Source of the DNA: Nocardia cyriacigeorgica
Lineage (GTDB): Bacteria > Actinomycetota > Actinomycetes > Mycobacteriales > Mycobacteriaceae
Direction: 5' to 3'
DNA: 64,000 bases
Assembly (NCBI RefSeq): GCF_010868145.1
Contig: NZ_JAAGUY010000014.1
Location: 75,024 to 139,023, forward strand
Shown: piece after piece, positions 18,812-27,151 of the stretch
Numbering within the stretch: position 1 is the stretch's first letter
Layout: each line of letters begins with the position of its first letter
Program-made: the position numbers and the translations under genes
Notes under the pieces: generated by a model
Databases searched by the model: none
Told to the model about the DNA's origin: nothing
What the model saw: the letters and a program-made list of their open reading frames with translations, nothing else

Positions 18812-19888
18812 TCAGCGTCCCGACAGATAGGCGCCTGCGGCGACACGCAGCCTGCGATGGACGGGCACGACGGCGCGCTGTTCGAAGACGGCGAAGTCGC
18901 AGTCCTCGATGCGGTCGAGAATCGCGGCGTACAGGGTGGCCGCGGTACGAATGGCCGGGCGCACCCGCGGTTGCAGCAACTCGATGCCGGGTGTTGCGGT
19001 GCGGTAGAGGTCCCGATTGACCGCGATCAGGTGGGCGAGCGCACGGCGGACCCGTCGATCGGTGTGGCCGCGGCGGCGGCAGTGGCGCAGTAGCTCGTCA
19101 TCGACCCCGAACGCGGCGAGGTCGTCGGCGGGCAGATAGATCCGGCCGCGATCCAGATCCTCGCCGACATCGCGCAGGAAGTTCGTGAGCTGAAAGGCGT
19201 TGCCGAGCGCGGCTGCCGCAGGCTCGGCCTCGGCCACCGGAACGACCGTGCCGAGCACCGGCAGCAGTTGCAGTCCGATCGCGGCGGCCGAACCACGCAT
19301 ATACCGGTGCAGTTCCGCCATATCGGCATACCGGTCGCGGAACTCCGGCGTGCCGGGGATGTCCATGCGCATGGAATCCAGGAATGTCCAGAAATGGCCG
19401 GGCGCGATCCGGTAGCGCCGGATGGTGTCGGTGAGGGCGAGCAGTATCGCGCCTCGTCGGCGGTTGTCGGCGTCGGGCGCGGGGCCATCGTTCGGTCTGT
19501 TCGAGTTCAGCGCCGATCGCAGCTGCCGCTCGATCAGGTCGATCCGCGCGGCGAGCGGGACAGCGGTCGTGCCCCGGTCCATGCCCGCCCCAGCGGTCGG
19601 CGACACCGGGCGCAGGGCGAGGTGTGGGGCCGAGCCATGAGGAACCCCATGGTCGTCGACGATGTCGTCCACCATGCGTGCGAACGCGTACAGCGCGTGC
19701 ACCGCAGGCCGCTGTGGTGCCGACAGCAGCCGGGTGGCCAGGAAGTAGGTACGGCCGTGCTCGGCTGCGATACGGCCACAGAGCCGGTAGGCGTCGGCAA
19801 GCTCCGTCGGACTCGACCGCCTGACGTGATCGGTGCGGTCCGGAGGTGCGGCGGTGTCGTGCTCGAGGGCGATCTCAGTGCCGGTCAT
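18812..19888 (-). CDS. crtB: Phytoene synthase
   Basis: 358 residues of the squalene/phytoene synthase family. It joins two geranylgeranyl diphosphates to give phytoene, the first committed C40 carotenoid step. The two Asp-rich Mg-binding motifs are present: DDIVD (74-78) and NFLRDVGEDLDRGRIYLP near residues 235-255. The start ATG lies inside the end of mptA (14-bp overlap), so the two are translated from one message. With crtI and idsA2 upstream on the same strand it completes a lycopene-forming set. Confidence 0.93.
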   Translation of the reverse strand: MTGTEIALEHDTAAPPDRTDHVRRSSPTELADAYRLCGRIAAEHGRTYFLATRLLSAPQRPAVHALYAFARMVDDIVDDHGVPHGSAPHLALRPVSPTAGAGMDRGTTAVPLAARIDLIERQLRSALNSNRPNDGPAPDADNRRRGAILLALTDTIRRYRIAPGHFWTFLDSMRMDIPGTPEFRDRYADMAELHRYMRGSAAAIGLQLLPVLGTVVPVAEAEPAAAALGNAFQLTNFLRDVGEDLDRGRIYLPADDLAAFGVDDELLRHCRRRGHTDRRVRRALAHLIAVNRDLYRTATPGIELLQPRVRPAIRTAATLYAAILDRIEDCDFAVFEQRAVVPVHRRLRVAAGAYLSGR

Positions 19889-21551
19889 GGGTGGTGGGCT
19901 CGGCCGGTGCGGCGACCGTGCGGGTACTGCGCAGACGCAGCGGATCGACCGTTCGCAGCGACAGTGCCGCCACCACCGCCGCGAACGTCGCGGCCGCCAC
20001 ATGCCAGAAGTTGTACAACCCGATCGAGCCGCCGGGCTGGAATACCAGCATCAACCAGGTGCACAAACCCACCAGCACCATGAGCGTCCTGGTGGACAAC
20101 GCGAACGCGGCGGCCAGCGCCAGCGGCCACGAGTAATACCAGGGCAGGGCGGCAGGGGACAGGATGACGATGGCGACGAAGGCGATCAGGATGCCGAGCA
20201 CGGCCTCTCGCTCGCTGTGCCGGAAACGCCACCAGGTCCAGGCCAGAATCGCAACCAGCGCGAAGGCACACAATGCGCGCGTCACCGTGAGGACCGGATC
20301 GAACGGTAGCGGGCCGATCCAGGTCATGCCGTGCGCCATGATCGTCGGCAGCGACAGCCAGTTGATGATCTTCTTCGACCCGGACAGGGCCGTCAGCCAG
20401 CCGATGCCGACACCTGCGGCCGCGGAGGCGAGCACGAAGACCGCGGCGAACACGCACAGGCCGAGTCCGGCGATCTTGGCGAACAGCAGGGTGGGGTGGG
20501 GCAGCGTCGCCCCGGATTCCTTCGGCGCCTGTTCGGCACGCCGTTCGCGTTCGTGCAGCATCCAGATCCACACCAGGAACGGCAGGGCGATACCGGCCGT
20601 GGCCTTGATGGCGACCGCGATCGCGACGACGACGATGCCGAGCACATGCCTGCGCTCGAGCACGAGTGCGATACCGGCGCACATCAGCCCGACCATCAGC
20701 AGCTCGTTGTGCACGCCGCCGATGAGGTGGATCAGCACCAGCGGATTGAGTACCGCCAGCCACAGCGCAACGGTGGGCTTGCCGCCGAGATGTTTGGTCA
20801 GATACGGGATGGCCCACATCATCAGCGCCAGGCCCGGCAACATGACCAGCCGCAGAGCGATGGTGCCCGTGACGACATTGTCGTCGGTGATCGAGGTGAT
20901 CGCCCGGCCGATCAGCAGGAAGATCGGGCCGTACGGGGCGGTGGTGGTGGTCCAGACGGTGCTGACATTGTCCAGCAGCACACCGGGATTGGCGACCGGG
21001 CCGACCTTGTACGGGTCGAAACCGTCGCGCAGCAGCGCACCCTGTGCCAGATAGGAGTACGCGTCCTGGCTGAACATCGGCACGGCGAACAGCATCGGGA
21101 AAACCCAGATGCCGACGATCGCGCGCAGCTCGTTCAATGTGACGCCCGCGCCCGAGTAGTTGCCCCGGCCGAGCGTGGCCCGGCCGAGACGCACCCAGGC
21201 GGTGATCATCAGCAGCACGCCGATCCAGATGAAGATCGTCGACAGCGCGTAGCCGTGCCCGAAGCGCAACCAGGACAGGTGCATCGCTTCCAGCAGCGGA
21301 TCGCGTTTGCGCACCGCGCCCGCGCCGAAACCGCCGAAGGTGATCATGATCGCGCCGACGAGGCCGAGCAGCGCCGCATGTCCCTCGGGACTGCGGGCGA
21401 AATCGGCCGTGGTGCGCAGCCAGGACCGCAGCGTCTGCGGGCTACCCGCGGCCGGCGCGGTGGTGGTTGTGGTGGGTCGTGTCGCGGGTGTCGGGGACAC
21501 GGCGGCCGGTACCGGGGAAGTCACTTGGGCAGTCGTTTCCGGGGGTGGCAT
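19875..21551 (-). CDS. mptA: Alpha-(1->6) mannopyranosyltransferase, MptA type
   Basis: 558 residues, a GT-C polytopic membrane enzyme with about 12-13 helices. After a Thr/Pro/Ala-rich cytoplasmic N-terminus (about 1-50) come the helices; an early extracytoplasmic loop has SQDAYSYLAQGALLRDG, the region where GT-C enzymes place their catalytic acid. MptA uses polyprenyl-phosphomannose to extend the mannan core of lipomannan. A GGGGGG ribosome binding site precedes the ATG; an in-frame start 69 codons upstream would overlap crtI and has no support. Position between crtI and crtB is unusual, although idsA2-mptA adjacency itself is conserved in mycobacteria. Confidence 0.88.
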   Translation of the reverse strand: MPPPETTAQVTSPVPAAVSPTPATRPTTTTTAPAAGSPQTLRSWLRTTADFARSPEGHAALLGLVGAIMITFGGFGAGAVRKRDPLLEAMHLSWLRFGHGYALSTIFIWIGVLLMITAWVRLGRATLGRGNYSGAGVTLNELRAIVGIWVFPMLFAVPMFSQDAYSYLAQGALLRDGFDPYKVGPVANPGVLLDNVSTVWTTTTAPYGPIFLLIGRAITSITDDNVVTGTIALRLVMLPGLALMMWAIPYLTKHLGGKPTVALWLAVLNPLVLIHLIGGVHNELLMVGLMCAGIALVLERRHVLGIVVVAIAVAIKATAGIALPFLVWIWMLHERERRAEQAPKESGATLPHPTLLFAKIAGLGLCVFAAVFVLASAAAGVGIGWLTALSGSKKIINWLSLPTIMAHGMTWIGPLPFDPVLTVTRALCAFALVAILAWTWWRFRHSEREAVLGILIAFVAIVILSPAALPWYYSWPLALAAAFALSTRTLMVLVGLCTWLMLVFQPGGSIGLYNFWHVAAATFAAVVAALSLRTVDPLRLRSTRTVAAPAEPTTHDRH

Positions 21552-21610
21552 GTGGTGTCGTTCCCCCCGGTGTGGTCGGCGGTCGCAACCGCGAGCTGAT
21601 AGGTCGGCGC

Positions 21611-23197
21611 TTAGTTTACGGCTTGTTCGCGCGGGGCTGTCCCGATGGTGCGCGGGGTTTCGCTTCGGCGGGGTTTCTGCGTGCCGATGATCCGGTTTGC
21701 CGCGAGTTTTCCGGATAGTAGCGCGGTCGGCACGCCGACGCCCGGCGTCGTGCCGCAACCGGCGATAACCACGTTGTCGCTGCCGCGCGGCAGGTTGCGT
21801 GGCCGGAACGGCCCGGTTTGGCGGAAAAGATGGGCTGCGGAGAACGGCGTGCCGCTCAACATGCCCTGCTCGAGCCAGGTCTGCGGGGTGTCGAGGTGGT
21901 CGAGCCGGAAGTGCTCGGCGATGCCGTGGTAGCCACGTTGCTCCAGGACCGCGAGCAGCTCCCGTAGATAGGCGGGGCCGAGTGCGGGCCAGTCCAGTGA
22001 CGCCGAATCCAGGTTCGGGCAGGGGGCCAGCAGCGAGAACGGCTCGTAGCGGCCGTCGGCGCGGTCCAGATACAGGCCGGGGTCCGACAGTGCGGGCCTG
22101 GTCAGCAGCAACGACGGGTCGCTCATCAACCGGCCGCCGCGGGGTGCGGCGATCTCGGCGAACGTGCGTTCCCAGGCCGCACCGAAGTCGATGGTGTGAT
22201 GCGCCTGGATCGGCCAGGTCGCGGCGACGGCCGCCGGAATGGTGCCATGGGCGACCACTGCCGACGGCGAGGCCCGCAGACCCCGCCTGCGTCGCAGGCC
22301 GAAACGTTCGATGCCACCGAGGTCGGCGGTGACGACGACCGCGTCGCAGTCCACCGTCGCACCGCCGGCCAGCCGGACCCGGCTGGCTCGTTTCGCGGCG
22401 TATTCGATGCCGGTGACCTCAACGCCGAGCTCCAGCCGCCCGCCCGCCGCGACCAGCGCCTCCGCCATGGTCTCTGCGACTGCGCGCATCCCACCTTCTG
22501 GGAAATACACCCCGAGCGAGGTATCCATGTGGGGGATTGCGCCGTAGACCGCCAATGCCTTGGCCGGTGGCACACCCGCGTAGAGCGCCTGGAAGGTGAA
22601 CAGCCTGGTCAGCCGGGGATCGCGCAGGTAGTGCCGCACACGCGGACCGAGCCTGCCGAACCCGCCGAGGCGCACCAGTTCCAGCAGGGCGGCGCGTTTG
22701 CGCGGCAACCGCACCATATCCAGCGGCGAGTCGAAGTTGGTGTCCATGAACTCGCCGAACTCGGCCCGGTAGATCCGGGCGAGCCACGTACGCAGCCGTC
22801 GATAGTTGCGGGCTTCGCCGGGACCGCAGGTCCGCTCCACTTCGGTGGCCATCTCGTCCGGGTCGGCGAAGACGCGAATATCGGAGCCGTCGGCGAAACG
22901 TGCGTGATAGGAGGGCGCGAGCTGGTGGATGCGCAACGGCCGCGCACCGGATTCACGGTCGTGGCCGACGGCGGCAAGCGCATCGTCGATCAGCTCGGGC
23001 AGCGTCAAGACCGTTGCACCGGAATCGATCTCGTAGTCGTCGAAGCGGTATCGGCCGACCCGCCCGCCGATATGGTCGGCCCGCTCCAGCACAGTGACGG
23101 CGCGGCCGGCACCGGCCAGGTACAGCGCGGCGGCGAGACCGGACAGTCCCGCACCGACGACGACGACACTGTCGGTGACCCCGTTGACGGTCTTCAT
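21611..23197 (-). CDS. crtI: Phytoene desaturase
   Basis: 528 residues. An N-terminal FAD-binding dinucleotide fold (VVVGAGLSGLAAALYLAGAG, followed by Glu in VLERADHIGGRVG) and a C-terminal segment VVIAGCGTTPGVGVPTALLSG are typical of CrtI flavoproteins, which desaturate phytoene stepwise to neurosporene or lycopene at the membrane. The C-terminus is somewhat divergent from classical CrtI, where GASTHPG is usual. It lies between idsA2 and mptA on the same strand, 59 bp before mptA. A second, CrtO-like member of the superfamily is encoded 8 kb away. Confidence 0.87.
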   Translation of the reverse strand: MKTVNGVTDSVVVVGAGLSGLAAALYLAGAGRAVTVLERADHIGGRVGRYRFDDYEIDSGATVLTLPELIDDALAAVGHDRESGARPLRIHQLAPSYHARFADGSDIRVFADPDEMATEVERTCGPGEARNYRRLRTWLARIYRAEFGEFMDTNFDSPLDMVRLPRKRAALLELVRLGGFGRLGPRVRHYLRDPRLTRLFTFQALYAGVPPAKALAVYGAIPHMDTSLGVYFPEGGMRAVAETMAEALVAAGGRLELGVEVTGIEYAAKRASRVRLAGGATVDCDAVVVTADLGGIERFGLRRRRGLRASPSAVVAHGTIPAAVAATWPIQAHHTIDFGAAWERTFAEIAAPRGGRLMSDPSLLLTRPALSDPGLYLDRADGRYEPFSLLAPCPNLDSASLDWPALGPAYLRELLAVLEQRGYHGIAEHFRLDHLDTPQTWLEQGMLSGTPFSAAHLFRQTGPFRPRNLPRGSDNVVIAGCGTTPGVGVPTALLSGKLAANRIIGTQKPRRSETPRTIGTAPREQAVN

Positions 23198-23327
23198 CGG
23201 GCATTCCCCGTCGGAGGGTATGACACAGGGACGACCGATGCCACGGCCGCGGCAAGTCCGGCTGGTGCGAGGTACACCGGCAGCTGGGAGGACCGCTGTG
23301 TCCGGAGACGGCCCAACATCGACCCGA

Positions 23328-24545
23328 TCATGCCGTGCGGCGGGTGGCAGCCAGCGCCATGGCGTGCAGATGGTCCTTGGCGGCGGCGGTAGCCGAGCTG
23401 CTGTCGATGGCGGCCAGCGCGCGCTCGGTCAGCTCGCTGATGCGGGCTTCGACCGCCTCGACGGCGCCGAGCTCCACCAGCACCTCGCGTAGCCGGTCGA
23501 CCTCGGCGACGCCGAGGTCGGTGCCGACGCTGGTGCGCAGCAACTCGGCCGCGGCCGGATCGGATGTGTCACCGCGCTGCAACGCCTCGGCGATCAGTAC
23601 GGTGCGTTTGCCCTCGCGCAGATCGTCACCGGAGGGTTTACCGGTCACCGACGGGTCACCGAACACGCCGAGCAGGTCGTCGCGCAGCTGGAAGGCGATC
23701 CCGATGTCGGTGCCGAAATCACGGTAGGACCGGATCAGCTCGGGTCCGGCGTCGGCGAGCGCCGCTCCGAGGTGCAGCGGACGCTCCACGGTGTAGGCGG
23801 CCGTTTTGTACCGATTGATCCGCAGCGCCGCCGCCACCGATTCGTCACCGCTGGCTTCGCCGTGGATATCGAGCAACTGCCCGCCGAGCACCTCGGTGCG
23901 CATTTTCGCCCAGACGGTCGCGAATCGCGCGACGGCCCGCGGGGCGAGTCCGGAGGCGTGCACCATGTCATCGGCCCAGGCCAGGGCCAGATCACCGATG
24001 AGGATGGCCACACCGGTGCCGAAGCGGGGCGCGTCACCCGCCCAGCCGCGGTCGCGATGACGCTGCTCGAAGTCGACGTGCACGGTGGGGAAGCGGCGCC
24101 GGGTGCGCGAGGCATCGATGATGTCGTCGTGGATGAGGGCGCACGCCTGCACCAGCTCCAGCGCGGCACACGCGTTGAGCACGGCGGGCGCGTCGGGGCC
24201 GTGGGGGTCGCCACCCGCGCCGAGCCAACCGGTCCACGCGAAACCGGGTCTGGTGCGTTTGCCGCCGCGCAGCACGAACGACTCCAGTGCTTCGGCCGCA
24301 TCGACGAAGATCGGTCCGAGCTCGCCGACCGTGTCACGCCGGGTGGCGAAGAAAGCGGTCAACGCCTGTTCCACGGCGGCGGCGAAGGCGGGCGTCCCTG
24401 GGGTCGCCGAGGTCGGGCTCGGCCTGGTCGGGGTACCGGGTCCGGCGGACAGGATGGCCTCCAAGGATGTCCGGGGAAAGGGGTCGGCTCGGCGGATGGC
24501 GGCCCACGCGCCGGTGGCGGCGCGGACGGCGGTGCACCCGCTCAT
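23328..24545 (-). CDS. idsA2: Polyprenyl (geranylgeranyl) diphosphate synthase
   Basis: 405 residues. Trans-prenyl transferase with the first Asp-rich motif DDIID (140-144) and second DDLLGVFGD (289-297); GGKRTRP (94-100) binds isopentenyl diphosphate. It should make geranylgeranyl diphosphate for the phytoene synthase downstream, and corresponds by position to Rv2173 (idsA2). Chain length cannot be fixed from sequence alone. The ATG is seven bases from a -10-like TATTGT on the minus strand and lacks a ribosome binding site, pointing to a leaderless message that likely runs through crtI, mptA and crtB. About 130 bp separate it from crtI. Confidence 0.9.
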   Translation of the reverse strand: MSGCTAVRAATGAWAAIRRADPFPRTSLEAILSAGPGTPTRPSPTSATPGTPAFAAAVEQALTAFFATRRDTVGELGPIFVDAAEALESFVLRGGKRTRPGFAWTGWLGAGGDPHGPDAPAVLNACAALELVQACALIHDDIIDASRTRRRFPTVHVDFEQRHRDRGWAGDAPRFGTGVAILIGDLALAWADDMVHASGLAPRAVARFATVWAKMRTEVLGGQLLDIHGEASGDESVAAALRINRYKTAAYTVERPLHLGAALADAGPELIRSYRDFGTDIGIAFQLRDDLLGVFGDPSVTGKPSGDDLREGKRTVLIAEALQRGDTSDPAAAELLRTSVGTDLGVAEVDRLREVLVELGAVEAVEARISELTERALAAIDSSSATAAAKDHLHAMALAATRRTA

Positions 24546-24552
24546 GGCTCGA

Positions 24553-24558
24553 ACAATA
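24553..24558 (-). promoter_or_regulatory. Leaderless-type -10 box for idsA2
   Basis: Minus strand TATTGT, then seven bases, then the idsA2 ATG. Confidence 0.5.
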
Positions 24559-24602
24559 CGCGTCCGTCCCCATGACGCTCAGGGCCGGAGGCCGCTCACC
24601 TC

Positions 24603-24608
24603 TACACT
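24603..24608 (+). promoter_or_regulatory. Leaderless-type -10 box for metF
   Basis: TACACT, then six bases, then the GTG at 24615. It forms a compact divergent pair with the idsA2 box only 44 bp away, so one regulator bound here could affect both genes. Confidence 0.55.
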
Positions 24609-24614
24609 GAACCG

Positions 24615-25616
24615 GTGACTTTCGACAACGTGCGGGGACGCTCGACCCCTGGCCGGCCGTCCTCGACACCACCGATCGTCTCGGGGACGCCATCGGTAGT
24701 GCAGAGTTTGCGGCTGCACTCCAGCAGGGCGGTGCCGTTCTCCGTCGAGTTCAACCCGCCCCGTGACGCCGCCGGGGAGGCCAGGCTCTGGCGTGCGGTG
24801 CGGACCTTCGAACGTATGCATCCGGCGTTCGTGTCGATGACCTACGGTGCGGGCGGGTCGACCAAGGACCGTACCGTGCGGGTGACCGGTGAACTGGCCG
24901 GTGAGACCACTCTGCTGCCGGTGGCGCATCTGACGGCCGTCGGGCACAGCGTGGCCGAGCTGCGCTCGCTCGTTGGCGCCTATGCCGACTCGGGTATCCG
25001 CAATATCCTCGTGCTGCGCGGCGACCCGCCGGGCGATCCGCTCGGCGAATGGCACAAGCACCCCGACGGCGTCGAGTACGCCGAGGAGCTGGTGCGCATC
25101 GTGCGCGATCTCGGCGATTTCCATGTCGGCGTCGCCTCGTTCCCGCAGGGTCATCACCGCTCGCCCGATCTCGACCACGACACCGAGTTCCTGGCGGCGA
25201 AACTGCGTGCGGGCGCGGAGTATTCGATCACGCAGATGTTCTTCGACGTGGAGCACTATCTGCGGTTGCGGGACCGGATCGTCGCTCTCGACCCGGTCGA
25301 GGGCGCCAAGCCGATCATTCCCGAGCTGATGCCGATCACCTCGCTGCGCACGGTCAAACGAGCCGAGGAACTCTGTGGCCGCGCGCTGCCGCGGTCGGTG
25401 GTCGAGCGGTTGGAACGGGCTGCAGGCAGCGGCCCGGAGGAAGACACGGCAGCGGTGCGCGCCGCCGGCATCGAGATCGCCACCGAAATGGCCCAGCGTC
25501 TCATCGACGAGGGCGCGCCGTGCCTGCACTTCATCACCCTGAACTTCGCCAAGGCGACCGGCGAGGTGCTCACCAACCTCGGCTACGGAGTCACCGCGGC
25601 GCCGATCAGCGCCTGA
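24615..25616 (+). CDS. metF: Methylenetetrahydrofolate reductase family protein
   Basis: 333 residues, a TIM-barrel flavoprotein of the MetF family. Conserved segments include PFSVEFNPPRD, FVSMTYGAGGSTKDRT, NILVLRGDPPGD, FHVGVASFPQGH and ITQMFFD. It reduces 5,10-methylene-THF to 5-methyl-THF for methionine synthesis. It matches Rv2172c in position; mycobacterial members differ from E. coli MetF and have been reported as NADH-dependent. The GTG start follows TACACT by six bases, so translation is probably leaderless. Confidence 0.88.
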   Translation: MTFDNVRGRSTPGRPSSTPPIVSGTPSVVQSLRLHSSRAVPFSVEFNPPRDAAGEARLWRAVRTFERMHPAFVSMTYGAGGSTKDRTVRVTGELAGETTLLPVAHLTAVGHSVAELRSLVGAYADSGIRNILVLRGDPPGDPLGEWHKHPDGVEYAEELVRIVRDLGDFHVGVASFPQGHHRSPDLDHDTEFLAAKLRAGAEYSITQMFFDVEHYLRLRDRIVALDPVEGAKPIIPELMPITSLRTVKRAEELCGRALPRSVVERLERAAGSGPEEDTAAVRAAGIEIATEMAQRLIDEGAPCLHFITLNFAKATGEVLTNLGYGVTAAPISA

Positions 25617-25637
25617 TCGGCCGGTAGCCGAACGACG

Positions 25638-26018
25638 CTAGCTCGCGCGGTGGCTGTTGACGGCAGCTGCCGATTCGTGCACGCGTACCGCAACCCGCCC
25701 GCTCCGCTGGATCACTTCGAGAACACGGTCCTCATGTCTGATGAGTACACCGGGCGCACCGTCGACGAGGGCACGGATGTGCACACCGGCGATCCGATCG
25801 CCGTCGTGGTCGAGCCGGTCACCGGGTTTGGCGGTGACGAAGACGCGGTCGTCGACGACCCACCAGGTACCCGGTACGCCCGCCAGCTGTTCGGGCTGGT
25901 CGGTGAGCCAGTGCACCGCTGTGGGGCCGATCGAGGCGAGCGACTCGCGCAGGGTTTCCACTGGCGCCCCGGGCCGTGCGAACCGGGCGGCGACGGAGTG
26001 AGTCGTGGCGGCGGTCAT
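25638..26018 (-). CDS. Short protein resembling the front part of DUF1684 proteins
   Basis: 126 residues starting at an ATG with a strong AGGAGGA ribosome binding site. The middle (GTWWVVDDRVFVTAKPGDRL) and the end (VLEVIQRSGRVAVRVHES) resemble the N-terminal section of DUF1684 proteins (a W-rich strand, then an RxGRxAVRV strand), but the protein stops where the conserved core of that family would begin. No continuation is found in any frame before the convergent metF gene. It may be a truncated paralogue or a short independent family. Function unknown. The family link is from memory of the pattern and is tentative. Confidence 0.55.
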   Translation of the reverse strand: MTAATTHSVAARFARPGAPVETLRESLASIGPTAVHWLTDQPEQLAGVPGTWWVVDDRVFVTAKPGDRLDHDGDRIAGVHIRALVDGAPGVLIRHEDRVLEVIQRSGRVAVRVHESAAAVNSHRAS

Positions 26019-26349
26019 CGAGTGAGTCCTCCTGCATGTCCAGGTGTTTCCGGATGAGCATCCGCAGCGGCGGTCGGGCAGTGGGTGCTGTCCGGGCCGG
26101 GCGTGGTGGCGCATCGGCCGGGTCGGCTCATCTTGCTCCGCAGCGAAACAGCAGCACAACGGTAGGAATCAGGGTGAGTTCAGAGCTTGTCCGAAGCCGC
26201 GCCGGCGACGCGCCCGACTCGAGCGGGAGCGAATTCGCCGGTGCCGCGCGGTAGCGGGAGTACCGTGAGCTTCCGCCTGTGCGCGCGGCGTCTACCGACA
26301 CACGGGCAGGCATAACCACACCGTGGGCCGAGGATGAGGAGTCTTCGCT
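26019..26349. other. Divergent intergenic region, no gene seen
   Basis: 331 bp between the DUF1684-like gene and the secreted-protein gene. Apart from the AGGAGGA ribosome binding site at its left edge and a weak CGGTA/TACCG dyad at 26249-26265, I see no convincing element. It must hold promoters for both divergent genes. Confidence 0.5.
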
Positions 26350-27063
26350 GTGACCGTGTTGCGCCGTCTGACCACCTGTACCGCCATCGTGTCGTGCACG
26401 CTCGGGTTCGCCCTGGCCGCGCCTGTGCTCGCGACGGCCGCACCCGACCCCGCTCCCGCGGCGGCCGTCGATCTGCCGGGCACCGTCCGTACCGCCACGC
26501 CGGGCGATCTGCTCGGTGCCTATCAGTCGGCGGTCGAGGCGCTGCGCGCCCTCGGCGTCGAGCCGTTCCTGTATCCGACCGCCGCCGCGTTCTGTCACGA
26601 CACCAACGCCCTTGGCCTGGTTCCCGCGGTAGCAGGCGCTGTACCGGGTCCGTGGCCGACGATGCCGTTCACCGTGCCCGGTGTCGACCTCAGCGCCGTC
26701 AAGGCCGGGCAGACCATGTTCGCGTTCGTGCCCTACGGCATCACCGAGGACGGTACGAACACCACCGGAATGCAGGTCGCCTGGCTGAATATCAGCAATG
26801 GCCGCGGCGGGTCGGCCGCGATGGGCCCGATGGCCGAGGTCGTCACCGGCATGATCCCGCCGCAGATCCCGGTCGAACTGCGGCCGACGGTCGAACGCAT
26901 CATCAGTGACTTCTTCCTCGCGGCACTGCCCGCCGGCGGCGTCCGCGCCGTCCCCGTCGACACCGGTTCCGGCACCGTCCTCGCCGCCGTCTTCGGCACC
27001 GTCCAGAACGGTGACCGCTCGTGCTTCTTCCTGCCGACGGTCGGTATCACCGAGGTGCCATGA
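26350..27063 (+). CDS. Secreted protein of unknown function
   Basis: 237 residues from a GTG start with GAGGAG upstream. A Sec signal peptide with cleavage near ATA|APD (about 31) is followed by an Ala/Pro-rich stretch and a globular domain. Two cysteines in the mature part (AAFCHDTN and DRSCFFLP) probably pair. Segments such as GQTMFAFVPYGITEDG and MQVAWLNISNGRGG are distinctive. I believe such proteins occur widely in Nocardia-type genomes without assigned function. It stands alone, divergent from the DUF1684-like gene and convergent with the glycosyltransferase gene. Confidence 0.75.
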   Translation: MTVLRRLTTCTAIVSCTLGFALAAPVLATAAPDPAPAAAVDLPGTVRTATPGDLLGAYQSAVEALRALGVEPFLYPTAAAFCHDTNALGLVPAVAGAVPGPWPTMPFTVPGVDLSAVKAGQTMFAFVPYGITEDGTNTTGMQVAWLNISNGRGGSAAMGPMAEVVTGMIPPQIPVELRPTVERIISDFFLAALPAGGVRAVPVDTGSGTVLAAVFGTVQNGDRSCFFLPTVGITEVP

Positions 27064-27151
27064 GCGGCAGACGTTTCGGCGTGGCCAGGTGGCTGGTAGC
27101 GCTGTTCGGCGAGGGCCGTCCGGTGCGGCGAGCGCGGTGTAGTTCGGGCGA

